Positions 1 through 5,148 of a DNA stretch of 5,148 nt are shown in pieces; the stretch's first letter is position 1, and the number at the start of each line of letters is the position of its first letter. Both the position numbers and the translations under genes were made by a program. The notes beneath the pieces are model-generated. The model was not told where the DNA came from. It ran no database searches and saw only the letters and a program-made list of their open reading frames with translations. The DNA is from CAYGWP01 sp964353455 (lineage in GTDB: Bacteria > Planctomycetota > Phycisphaerae > FEN-1346), in NCBI GenBank assembly GCA_964353455.1, contig CAYGWP010000132.1:1-5148 (forward strand), given 5' to 3'.

Positions 1-140
1 GATGCGGGAAATCCGCCCGTCCGGTTCGATGAGCGGGGTCTGGAAACGGAGCACGGTCGGGCCAGTGAGGCACCGCCAACCGAAAGGGGCGGCCAACGGC
101 TATGCCCGGCCTACCCCACCGCGCCAGACCTCGACTCTAC
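1..140 (+). mobile_element. 3' end of a bacterial group II intron (partial domain V, full domain VI, 3' splice site)
   Basis: Seen in sequence: positions 1-27 read as the distal part of domain V. There is a GCGG/CCGC stem (4-7 with 13-16) around a GAAAT loop, then a two-base bulge near 18-19, then CCGGTTC at 21-27, which would pair with a GAGCCGG just outside the window. After a 3-nt linker (28-30), domain VI is closed by 31-33/135-137 and 34-43/124-133, with A134 unpaired on the 3' strand. The intron ends at CTCTAC (135-140), giving a terminal AC that fits the AY consensus. Known for the family: the branch-point A is bulged in domain VI, 7-8 nt from the 3' splice site. A134 lies 6 nt before the last base, which fits. 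The catalytic triad of domain V and any reverse transcriptase/maturase gene would be upstream, so completeness and mobility cannot be judged. The stop-free frame over this stretch is not a gene. Confidence 0.83.
31..137 (+). ncRNA. Group II intron domain VI with bulged branch-point A134
   Basis: The basal helix has 13 pairs: 31-33 with 135-137, and 34-43 with 124-133, with one G.T pair (36.131) and A134 bulged. Above it, 47-49 can pair with 119-121, and 55-62 with 104-111 (eight pairs, one G.T). The tip is 73-77 with 88-92 plus 80-81 with 86-87, an AA bulge at 78-79 and a GAAA tetraloop at 82-85. At about 107 nt it is much longer than the usual few-dozen-nucleotide domain VI. The outer helix and branch A are firm. 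The inner pairings are hand-folded. Confidence 0.75.
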
Positions 141-221
141 CCCCTGGCGGGCCGCGCACCCGTTTTTCCTTGCGTTCCTTTCATCCCGCCTTACTTTGAA
201 TTCCCTGAGGAGGGCGACGCG
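141..221 (+). other. 3' exon of the intron and leader of the GH140-like gene
   Basis: These 81 bp lie between the inferred 3' splice site and the ATG at 222. They hold the Shine-Dalgarno site at 207-213 and no recognisable gene. A weak TTGCGT (170-175) / TACTTT (192-197) pair with 16-bp spacing could be a sigma-70-like promoter, but transcription would then begin almost on the ribosome-binding site, so I do not call it. Confidence 0.5.
207..213 (+). promoter_or_regulatory. Shine-Dalgarno site that sets the ATG at 222
   Basis: GAGGAGG ends 8 nt before the ATG at 222. The frame stays open upstream to an ATG at 102, but that start lies inside the group II intron and would bury the signal peptide behind 40 low-complexity residues. 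This site therefore decides the start. Confidence 0.85.
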
Positions 222-1853
222 ATGGTCTTGCGACTTCTGTCTGCCTTGGCAGGAGCATTCCTTATGGTAAGTGCGTCTCTGGCGGCGGATGTTGCACGGT
301 GGGGGCGGTTCGAGGCCGAACTTGCGGTCGGCGCCGACCTCAAGGACCCCGTGCAGGATGCCACGCTCGAAATCCAGTTCACCGCGCCGTCCGGCAAGGT
401 GCAGACCGTTCTCGGTTTCTGGGACGGCGGGCGCACGTGGCGCATCCGCTTCATGCCCGATGAGGTCGGCCGCTGGACATGGCAGTCGCGCTGCCGCGAG
501 GATAAGGGCCTGGATGGCCGCAAGGGCGAGTTCAACTGCACCCCTTACACGGGCGCGGACCCGCTTTGCCGGCACGGCGCGGTGCGGGTCTCCGACAACC
601 GATGGCACCTGGCCCATGCCGACGGCACGCCGTGGTTCTGGCTCTCCGACACGGCGTGGAACGGTGCGATGCTCTCGACCGCCGCCGACTGGGACGCGTA
701 CCTTTCCGACCGCGCCGCCAAGGGCTTCACCGCCGTCCAGTTCGTGACGACTCAGTGGCGGACCGCACCGACGGACGAGGCGGGGCAGGCGGCATACACC
801 GGCAAAGAACGCATCGCCATCAACCCGGCGTTCTATCAGCGTATGGACAAACGTTTCGACGCCGTCAGCGCCCACGGCCTCGTGGCTGCGCCCGTCCTGG
901 CGTGGGCCGTCGGCAACGCGCTTGACCCCGGCACGAGCCTGCCGGAAGACCAACTTATCGCCCTCGTCCGGTACCAGGTTGCGCGGTACGGCGCGCACCA
1001 CGTCGTCTGGATTCTTGGCGGTGACGGCAATTACAGGGCCGAGAAGGCCGACAAGTGGAAGCACGTCGGCAGCGCCGTCTTCGGCGAGCATCCCCGCGCC
1101 CCCGTCACGATGCACATGAACGGCCAGGGATGGTACGTCCCCGAATTTCGCGGCGAGCCGTGGTTCGGCTTTATCGGATACCAGAGCGGCCACGGCGACT
1201 CCGACAAGTCGCTCGAGTGGCTCATCTTTGGGCCGCCCGCCGCCGACTGGAATACCGAGCCGCACCACCCGATTATCAACCTTGAGCCGAATTACGAGGG
1301 GCACGTTGCCTACCAGTCGAAGAAGCCTATCACGCCGCACATGGTCCGCCGGGCCGCGTGGTGGAGCCTGCTGGTGTCTCCGCCCGCCGGCGTGACGTAC
1401 GGCGGGCACGGCATCTGGTCGTGGCAGAGAGAGGCCGGCCTGCCCCCGGCTCACCCGAATACCGGCATCGCCCCTCCGTGGCACGAGGCGGTCAAGATGC
1501 CCGGCGCGACCGCGATGAAGCACCTTAAGGACTTCTTCGCCTCTGTGGAGTGGTGGCGCCTGAGGCCCGCGCCGGAGATGCTGACCGATCAGCCGGGGGC
1601 AAGCGACCCCAAGAAGTTCGTGGCTGCCGCGCGGGCCGATGACGGTTCCTTCGCGGTGGCCTACCTTCCGGTCGGCGGCGCGGTGTCGCTGCGCCTCGAT
1701 TCGCTCAAGTCTCCGGCTGCTGCGCGCTGGTTCAATCCCGCCGACGGCAAGTGGTCCGACGCCCGGCCGGCGCCGGGAACACCGGCGAAGTTCACGGCCC
1801 CCGGCGGCGAAGACTGGGTCCTCTGGCTCGGCGGGGTGCCAAACGCACCGTAG
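222..1853 (+). CDS. Secreted apiosidase-like glycoside hydrolase (DUF5060-DUF4038-C-terminal beta domain; GH140-type)
   Basis: This is a 543-residue exported protein. Residues 1-21 form a signal peptide (charged R4, hydrophobic core, SLA before A22). Residues about 26-110 match the DUF5060 beta-sandwich (WGRFEAEL near 27, GFWDGG at 65-70, WRIRFMPDEVGRWTW at 73-87). Residues about 118-440 match the DUF4038/apiosidase-like TIM barrel, opening with DGTPWFWLSDTAW (134-146). Residues about 450-538 resemble the small C-terminal domain named 'putative collagen-binding domain of a collagenase', ending DWVLWL. Likely catalytic residues are D268 (WILGGD) as acid/base and E355 (NLEPNYE) as nucleophile, by analogy with GH140 enzymes, which use an Asp and a Glu about 97 residues apart. 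The spacing here is 87. Characterised GH140 enzymes remove apiose from rhamnogalacturonan II, but DUF4038 is broad, so the substrate is unproven. The full-length gene shows no frameshift. It converges with the minus-strand membrane gene. Confidence 0.9.
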   Translation: MVLRLLSALAGAFLMVSASLAADVARWGRFEAELAVGADLKDPVQDATLEIQFTAPSGKVQTVLGFWDGGRTWRIRFMPDEVGRWTWQSRCREDKGLDGRKGEFNCTPYTGADPLCRHGAVRVSDNRWHLAHADGTPWFWLSDTAWNGAMLSTAADWDAYLSDRAAKGFTAVQFVTTQWRTAPTDEAGQAAYTGKERIAINPAFYQRMDKRFDAVSAHGLVAAPVLAWAVGNALDPGTSLPEDQLIALVRYQVARYGAHHVVWILGGDGNYRAEKADKWKHVGSAVFGEHPRAPVTMHMNGQGWYVPEFRGEPWFGFIGYQSGHGDSDKSLEWLIFGPPAADWNTEPHHPIINLEPNYEGHVAYQSKKPITPHMVRRAAWWSLLVSPPAGVTYGGHGIWSWQREAGLPPAHPNTGIAPPWHEAVKMPGATAMKHLKDFFASVEWWRLRPAPEMLTDQPGASDPKKFVAAARADDGSFAVAYLPVGGAVSLRLDSLKSPAAARWFNPADGKWSDARPAPGTPAKFTAPGGEDWVLWLGGVPNAP

Positions 1854-1861
1854 TGTGGCTG

Positions 1862-2863
1862 CTATGAACCCGTGCCTGGGGCTGTGTATCCCAGAGCGGT
1901 AAGCAGAAGGTCCACGGCCTTCTTGTCTGCTTGTCTTGCGCTGTGCCTGAGAAGGATGGCTATGTCAAGGATTTCCTGTTTTCCCTCCGGCGTAGTGCTT
2001 CGCCAGAGCGCCTCCATAGCGTCAAGGCGCTCCTGTCCCTTCAGCCACAGGGCTTGCCGTAGAGGCGCGTTTCCATGGCCAGTTGGCACGCGTCTGTAAC
2101 TTGCAGTGGCGAGGGCGACTAGCGCCGGCATTCGAAGAATATTGAGAAACAGTAGGGCCAGACAACTTGTGCCGCCTACCAACCAGATGAGGCCCCACAG
2201 GAGCGGGCCGGTCGGGTCCTCGAACCGCCACCCGGGGGCGGGATGGTAGTTTGGATCCTGGGCCACCTCTACAGCCACCACAAAAGGCACGGGCACCATC
2301 AAGATCGCGGTGAAGAGCAGAAACAGGTAAGCGATATACGTAGCAGCACGGTACAATAAAACCGGCCGCAGCACAGCAGCCAGTTGCTGATAAGGAAGCG
2401 CCCCTCGTGACAGCGGCACAGCGCCGATGGCACAAAGAATGAGAAGCAGGCCCAGTGGAATCAGCCACCGCTCAAGCGCGGCAGGCCCGCACGCGGTCGC
2501 ACCGATAACCAAAGGTATTAGCGCTGCCATTGTTATGATTATGCATCCGATCAGGATGTCGCTGGAAATGGCGCGCCGCCTCACAGGCGTGAGGCGAATG
2601 GTCCGGCCGTATTCTTCGATGTCCTGGTTACTGACGCCCAGCAGCAGGCGGGCGGGAACCAGCAGCACCACGGCGATGCCCAAGAAGACTGCGCAGCCAG
2701 TCAAGAAAAACAGAAGCAGCCCCATCAGGGGATTTCGCCAAGGGCTTGAAAGAAAGCCCGTGCCGACTCCCAAGGCATACAGCGTCAGCCACAGGACGCA
2801 CCCTGCCACAAGCGCGAAGTTGCGCACCCGTAAGAAGCATCGCATCTGCTCCTCGCTCGCCAT
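1862..2863 (-). CDS. Unrecognised polytopic membrane protein, 333 aa
   Basis: I do not recognise the family. The start at 2863 is set by AAGGAGGT 7 nt upstream. The same frame is open for 105 more codons to 3178, but that extension is polar, low-complexity and lies in the regulatory region, so it is rejected. About six hydrophobic segments are visible: residues 16-36, 46-70, 102-125, 132-152, 172-200 and 219-245. A charged loop of about 30 residues (71-101, containing EEYGRTIRLTPVRRR) follows the second. A polar tail (255-333), rich in charged helix-forming residues, is probably cytoplasmic. No catalytic motif, ATP-binding loop or transporter signature is visible. Codons ending in A or T (TTA, ATA, CTA, ACA, AGA, CCT) are clearly commoner than in the flanking hydrolase genes. 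It lies antisense between two exported hydrolases, ends 8 bp from the stop of the first, and is probably monocistronic in this window. It could be a paralogue-family membrane protein of planctomycete type, but that is a guess. Confidence 0.8.
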   Translation of the reverse strand: MASEEQMRCFLRVRNFALVAGCVLWLTLYALGVGTGFLSSPWRNPLMGLLLFFLTGCAVFLGIAVVLLVPARLLLGVSNQDIEEYGRTIRLTPVRRRAISSDILIGCIIITMAALIPLVIGATACGPAALERWLIPLGLLLILCAIGAVPLSRGALPYQQLAAVLRPVLLYRAATYIAYLFLLFTAILMVPVPFVVAVEVAQDPNYHPAPGWRFEDPTGPLLWGLIWLVGGTSCLALLFLNILRMPALVALATASYRRVPTGHGNAPLRQALWLKGQERLDAMEALWRSTTPEGKQEILDIAILLRHSARQADKKAVDLLLTALGYTAPGTGS

Positions 2864-2870
2864 TGGCAGG

Positions 2871-2878
2871 ACCTCCTT
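2871..2878 (-). promoter_or_regulatory. Shine-Dalgarno site of the membrane-protein gene
   Basis: AAGGAGGT on the minus strand, 7 nt before the ATG that begins at 2863. It is a near-perfect anti-16S match and fixes the start over the in-frame upstream ATGs. Confidence 0.85.
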
Positions 2879-2934
2879 GCGGGGGCGTGGATGTGTTCCT
2901 CCAGTATCTGAAACATCTGACGAGGCCAGGAGGT

Positions 2935-2963
2935 ATGATAGCGGTAATGTTGCGGCACCGCAA
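2935..2963 (-). promoter_or_regulatory. Candidate sigma-70-type promoter for the membrane-protein gene
   Basis: Read on the minus strand: TTGCGG (2963-2958) as -35, a 17-bp spacer, then TATCAT (2940-2935) as -10. This predicts transcription from about 2928 and a leader of about 65 nt. Box quality and spacing are good, but promoter consensus in this lineage is unknown. Confidence 0.4.
2950..2963. repeat. 14-bp inverted repeat overlapping the leftward -35 (possible operator)
   Basis: TTGCGG-CA-CCGCAA has perfect 6-bp arms around a 2-bp centre. It covers the whole leftward -35 box and ends 4 bp before the rightward -35. The position suits a repressor that controls one or both divergent genes, though no regulator gene is visible in the window. 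Confidence 0.4.
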
Positions 2964-2967
2964 GAAA

Positions 2968-2997
2968 TTGGGGCCGAACTTCGGCATCGCCTATATT
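2968..2997 (+). promoter_or_regulatory. Candidate sigma-70-type promoter for the GH129-like gene
   Basis: TTGGGG (2968-2973), an 18-bp spacer, then TATATT (2992-2997). Transcription would start near 3004 and give a leader of about 213 nt before the GTG at 3217, long enough for the hairpins at 3158-3200 to matter. The -35 is a partial match, so this is tentative. Confidence 0.33.
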
Positions 2998-3157
2998 CGA
3001 CGGAGGCAGTGCCGCCAACACGGGCGCAGGAAGCCGGGGAATCCTGTGAAATACTCTGATGCTGGAGCAGGCGCTTGGCTCCCATCTCGCTGACTGGGGC
3101 CAGACGGAAGTTGCGCGTGCGTGCCAGCCGAGCGAGCTTCTGCGGCAACCGTGTTCC

Positions 3158-3200
3158 ACGCAACGAGAGCGAACGCATGGCCGTTGCGTTCTGACGAACG
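3158..3200 (+). promoter_or_regulatory. Mutually exclusive leader hairpins next to the ribosome-binding site
   Basis: Three stems compete. ACGCAACG (3158-3165) pairs perfectly with CGTTGCGT (3182-3189) over a 16-nt loop. GAACGC (3171-3176) pairs with GCGTTC (3186-3191) over 9 nt. CGTTC (3187-3191) pairs with GAACG (3196-3200) over TGAC. All three use 3187-3189, so only one can form at a time, and the last abuts the Shine-Dalgarno at 3201. No U-tract follows, so this is not an intrinsic terminator. A translational control role is inference only. Confidence 0.35.
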
Positions 3201-3209
3201 AGGAAGGAG
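3201..3209 (+). promoter_or_regulatory. Shine-Dalgarno site that selects the GTG at 3217
   Basis: AGGAAGGAG ends 7 nt before the GTG at 3217. The next in-frame ATG (3235) is 25 nt away and would remove the positively charged start of the signal peptide (R2, K5), so GTG is preferred. Confidence 0.8.
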
Positions 3210-3216
3210 CGGTAGC

Positions 3217-5148
3217 GTGAGACCTTACAAAATCATGTGTCTGATCACAACAGCCCTTGTGCTGGCGAGCCAGGCCCCGGGCGCGGTGGAGAAGGCTCCG
3301 GTGGAATGGAACCCCTTATGGACCCGTGACGCCGGGGCCGGCCATGCCGCGCTCGACCGGGAGATGATGCGCGAAGGGCGGCCCACGATTCGCATCGAGC
3401 ATAGGGGCCAGAAGGATTGGAGCCTCAATCCGCGCGAGAGCGTCCCCGTCCAGCCGGGCGACCTCTACGGACTCTCCGCATGGGTCAAGGTGCAAGGCGA
3501 AGGCGATGCCACACTCTGCGCGACCACCTACGATGCCAACGGCAAGGCCATCGACTGGTCTTTCGGCGAACGCACCGTCCGCGGGCCGAGCGATTGGCAG
3601 CACCTCAAGTCGCGGATCGTCATTCCGGCGGGCGTCGCCAAAATCCAGCCGCGATTGATCGGCACCGGCCAGGCCACGGTGTGGCTCGATGCGTTTGCGT
3701 ATTCAAAGGAAGGGAATGTAAGTGCGATACGCGGGGCGGACATGCCGGCGGAACTCTCCATCCGTAGTGCGGCCCTCTCGGTCACCCTCCGCACGGCCGA
3801 TGCCACGCTCGCGGTCACCGACCTCAGGACCAACCGAGTATGGACTCAGCGGCCCCAGCGGCAGGAAGTGTTGCTCAAGGCGGCGCGGGCCAGCGGCAAC
3901 CGGATCGAGATGAACCTCATCCATCTGCCTTCGGGCCTCGATGTCAAGGCGACGGTCGCCTTGCAGGGCGATCTGCCGGAGGTGGCGGTTACGCTTGCCG
4001 GGCAGGGCGAACTGCCGCGGGCCATCTCGTTTCCGCATCCGTTCACGAGCGGTCCGGGGACGTATCTGGTTGTGCCGATGAACGAGGGCATCTCGTATCC
4101 CGTGGACGATGCCTCGATCTCGCCGATGCGGCTGGTCGCGTACGGCGGCCACGGAATCTGCATGGCTTTCTGGGGCGTGACCGACGGGGTCCGCGGGCAG
4201 ATGGCGATCCTTGAGACATCCGATGATGCCTGCATCCGTATCGACCGCCTCGACGGAAACCTCTGCATCGCCCCGGAGTGGCAGGGCGAGAAGGGCAAGT
4301 TCGGCTACGAGCGGCGCCTGCGGTACGTCTTCTTCGACCGCGGCGGGCACGTGGCCATGTGTAAGCGCTACCGCGCCCATGCCGAGCAGGCGGGCCTCCT
4401 CGTGACGCTCGAGCGGAAACGCCGCGACATTCCGAGCGTGGACCTCCTGGTGGGGGCCGTCAACGTCTGGTGCTGGGACAAGGACGGCCCGTCGTGGGTC
4501 CGCGAACTCCAGGCCGCCGGCATCCAGCGGATACTCTGGTCCAACGCGCAGTCGGCCGAGAACATCAAGGCCATGAACGAGATGGCGGGCGTCCTGACGA
4601 GCCGCTACGACATCTACCAGGACGTGATGAACCCGGCGAACTTCCCGCTGCTGCGCGGCACGCACGGCGACTGGCCCACCGAGGCGTGGCCGAAGGACAT
4701 CATGCTCGGCCCGCGCGGCGACTGGATCCACGGGTGGGAGGTCCGCGGCAAGGACGGCCAGATGTATCCGTGCGGCGTGCTCTGCGACCGCCAGGCCCCG
4801 CCGTATGCTGAGAAACGCATATCAGCCGAACTCCAGACCCGCCCGTACCGCTGCCGCTTCATCGACACGACCACCGCCTCGTCGTGGCGGGAGTGCTACA
4901 GCCCCGACCACCCGGTGACCCGTCGCGAAAGCCGCAAGTTCAAGATGGACCTCCTGCGCCTCGTAAGCGACCGGTTCCGCCTGGTGACCGGGAGCGAGAC
5001 CGGCCACGAGGCGGCCGTCCCGTTCGTCCATTATTTCGAGGGGATGCTGAGCCTGGGGCCGTACCGCGTGCCCGACGCCGGCCGCGACATGCAGCGCATC
5101 CTGGACGAAGTGCCCGAGCGCGTGGCCAGGTTCCAGTTGGGCCACGCC
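3217..5148 (+). CDS. Secreted GH101/GH129-clan glycoside hydrolase with N-terminal carbohydrate-binding-like domain (3'-truncated by window)
   Basis: The GTG-started frame runs 644 codons without a stop to the last base of the window, so the C terminus is missing. Residues 1-23 look like a signal peptide (R2, K5, hydrophobic 8-17, cleavage after A20 or A23). Residues about 28-166 resemble a galactose-binding/CBM4-9-like beta-sandwich (QPGDLYGLSAWVKV; a terminal VWLDAFAY strand). Residues about 172-405 form the beta-rich N-terminal domain of the family (YLVVPMNEG at 283-291, AFWGVTDG). From about 409 the catalytic barrel begins (LLVGAVNVWCWDKDG) and continues with LTSRYDIYQDVMNP, RFIDTTTASSWRECY and LVTGSETGHEAAVP. 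By analogy with the GH101/GH129 clan, D550 (FIDTTTA) is the likely nucleophile and E594 (GSETGHE) the likely acid/base. Characterised GH129 enzymes are alpha-N-acetylgalactosaminidases acting on mucin-type glycans; this subgroup's substrate is unknown. The family call is from recalled motifs, not from a search. Confidence 0.82.
   Translation, partial: MRPYKIMCLITTALVLASQAPGAVEKAPVEWNPLWTRDAGAGHAALDREMMREGRPTIRIEHRGQKDWSLNPRESVPVQPGDLYGLSAWVKVQGEGDATLCATTYDANGKAIDWSFGERTVRGPSDWQHLKSRIVIPAGVAKIQPRLIGTGQATVWLDAFAYSKEGNVSAIRGADMPAELSIRSAALSVTLRTADATLAVTDLRTNRVWTQRPQRQEVLLKAARASGNRIEMNLIHLPSGLDVKATVALQGDLPEVAVTLAGQGELPRAISFPHPFTSGPGTYLVVPMNEGISYPVDDASISPMRLVAYGGHGICMAFWGVTDGVRGQMAILETSDDACIRIDRLDGNLCIAPEWQGEKGKFGYERRLRYVFFDRGGHVAMCKRYRAHAEQAGLLVTLERKRRDIPSVDLLVGAVNVWCWDKDGPSWVRELQAAGIQRILWSNAQSAENIKAMNEMAGVLTSRYDIYQDVMNPANFPLLRGTHGDWPTEAWPKDIMLGPRGDWIHGWEVRGKDGQMYPCGVLCDRQAPPYAEKRISAELQTRPYRCRFIDTTTASSWRECYSPDHPVTRRESRKFKMDLLRLVSDRFRLVTGSETGHEAAVPFVHYFEGMLSLGPYRVPDAGRDMQRILDEVPERVARFQLGHA

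Larger units (their letters stand above)
2864..3216. other. Divergent intergenic regulatory region
   Basis: This is a 353-bp gap between divergently transcribed genes, less purine/GC-structured than the coding DNA. It holds a candidate promoter for each direction (2935-2963 leftward, 2968-2997 rightward), an inverted repeat at 2950-2963, alternative hairpins at 3158-3200 and the two Shine-Dalgarno sites. Several frames are open across it, but none has a convincing start, signal or family resemblance. TGCGGCACCG (2951-2960) recurs with one inserted base at 3141-3151. Confidence 0.6.

Noticed and set aside
170..197. TTGCGT / TACTTT promoter-like pair
   Set aside because: Spacing is 16 bp, but the predicted start falls within a few bases of the ribosome-binding site and the -10 is poor.
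2..199. Open frame of 65 codons at the left edge
   Set aside because: It overlies group II intron domains V and VI, which explain the sequence as folded RNA. It lacks a ribosome-binding site and the peptide is basic low-complexity.
102..221. Upstream extension of the GH140-like gene to an ATG at 102
   Set aside because: The extension begins inside the intron and would put 40 residues before an obvious signal peptide. GAGGAGG at 207-213 supports the ATG at 222.
111..1523. 470-codon frame on the minus strand
   Set aside because: Antisense shadow of the GH140-like gene in GC-rich DNA. It is Arg/Val/Gly-rich with no domain resemblance, and it also runs into the intron.
1835..1849. GGTGC-CAAAC-GCACC hairpin as a terminator
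   Set aside because: The stem is only five pairs, lies inside the coding sequence and has no T-tract on either strand.
2427..3059. 210-codon plus-strand frame
   Set aside because: Antisense shadow of the membrane-protein gene continuing into the intergenic region. It is Arg/Ser/Thr/Pro-rich without a start signal.
2947..3093. Small basic ORF (48 residues) starting at ATG 2947, with AGGAGGT at 2928-2934
   Set aside because: The 12-nt spacing is long (and only 0 nt to the ATG at 2935), the peptide has no recognisable feature, and it overlaps both candidate promoters. I cannot support it without conservation data.
2864..3178. N-terminal extension of the membrane-protein frame
   Set aside because: 105 polar, Arg/Ser-rich residues with no signal. 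The AAGGAGGT site and the promoter fall inside the extension and support the start at 2863.
3703..4731. 342-codon minus-strand frame
   Set aside because: Antisense shadow of the GH129-like gene. It is rich in Arg, Ala, Val and His with no domain resemblance, typical of GC-rich coding DNA read backwards.

Overview
The window is GC-rich DNA from a bacterium whose protein-coding genes use good Shine-Dalgarno sites. The gene content suggests a polysaccharide-degrading lineage of the Planctomycetota/PVC type, for example a Phycisphaerae-like metagenomic genome. That assignment is an inference from the protein families and codon style, not from a marker gene.

Layout. (1) Positions 1-140 are the 3' end of a bacterial group II intron. 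They hold most of domain V and a complete, unusually long domain VI with a bulged branch-point A at 134, ending in the expected terminal AC at 139-140. The intron body and any reverse transcriptase lie upstream of the window. (2) 222-1853 (+) encodes a secreted glycoside hydrolase of the DUF5060 / DUF4038 (apiosidase-like, GH140-type) / 'collagen-binding' C-terminal domain architecture. (3) 1862-2863 (-) encodes an unrecognised protein with about six membrane segments. It converges on the first hydrolase with only 8 bp between the stop codons, and its codon use is looser than that of its neighbours. (4) 2864-3216 is a 353-bp divergent regulatory region. It has back-to-back candidate promoters, a 14-bp inverted repeat on the leftward -35, and mutually exclusive hairpins against the ribosome-binding site of the next gene. 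(5) 3217-5148 (+) is the first 644 codons of a secreted GH101/GH129-clan (alpha-N-acetylgalactosaminidase-like) hydrolase with an N-terminal carbohydrate-binding-like beta-sandwich. It starts at GTG, stays open to the last base and is cut by the window edge.

How the genes fit together. Two exported hydrolases of different families point to a glycan-degradation neighbourhood. The antisense membrane protein between them has no sequence link to sugar uptake, and its position may be accidental. The two hydrolases cannot share a simple operon because the membrane gene lies between them in the opposite direction. The group II intron ends only 81 bp before the first hydrolase, so it may have separated that gene from an original promoter or upstream partner. 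I see no clearly new defence or mobile system. The most unusual items are the intron domain VI, the two-promoter/hairpin control region, and the modular GH129-like enzyme.
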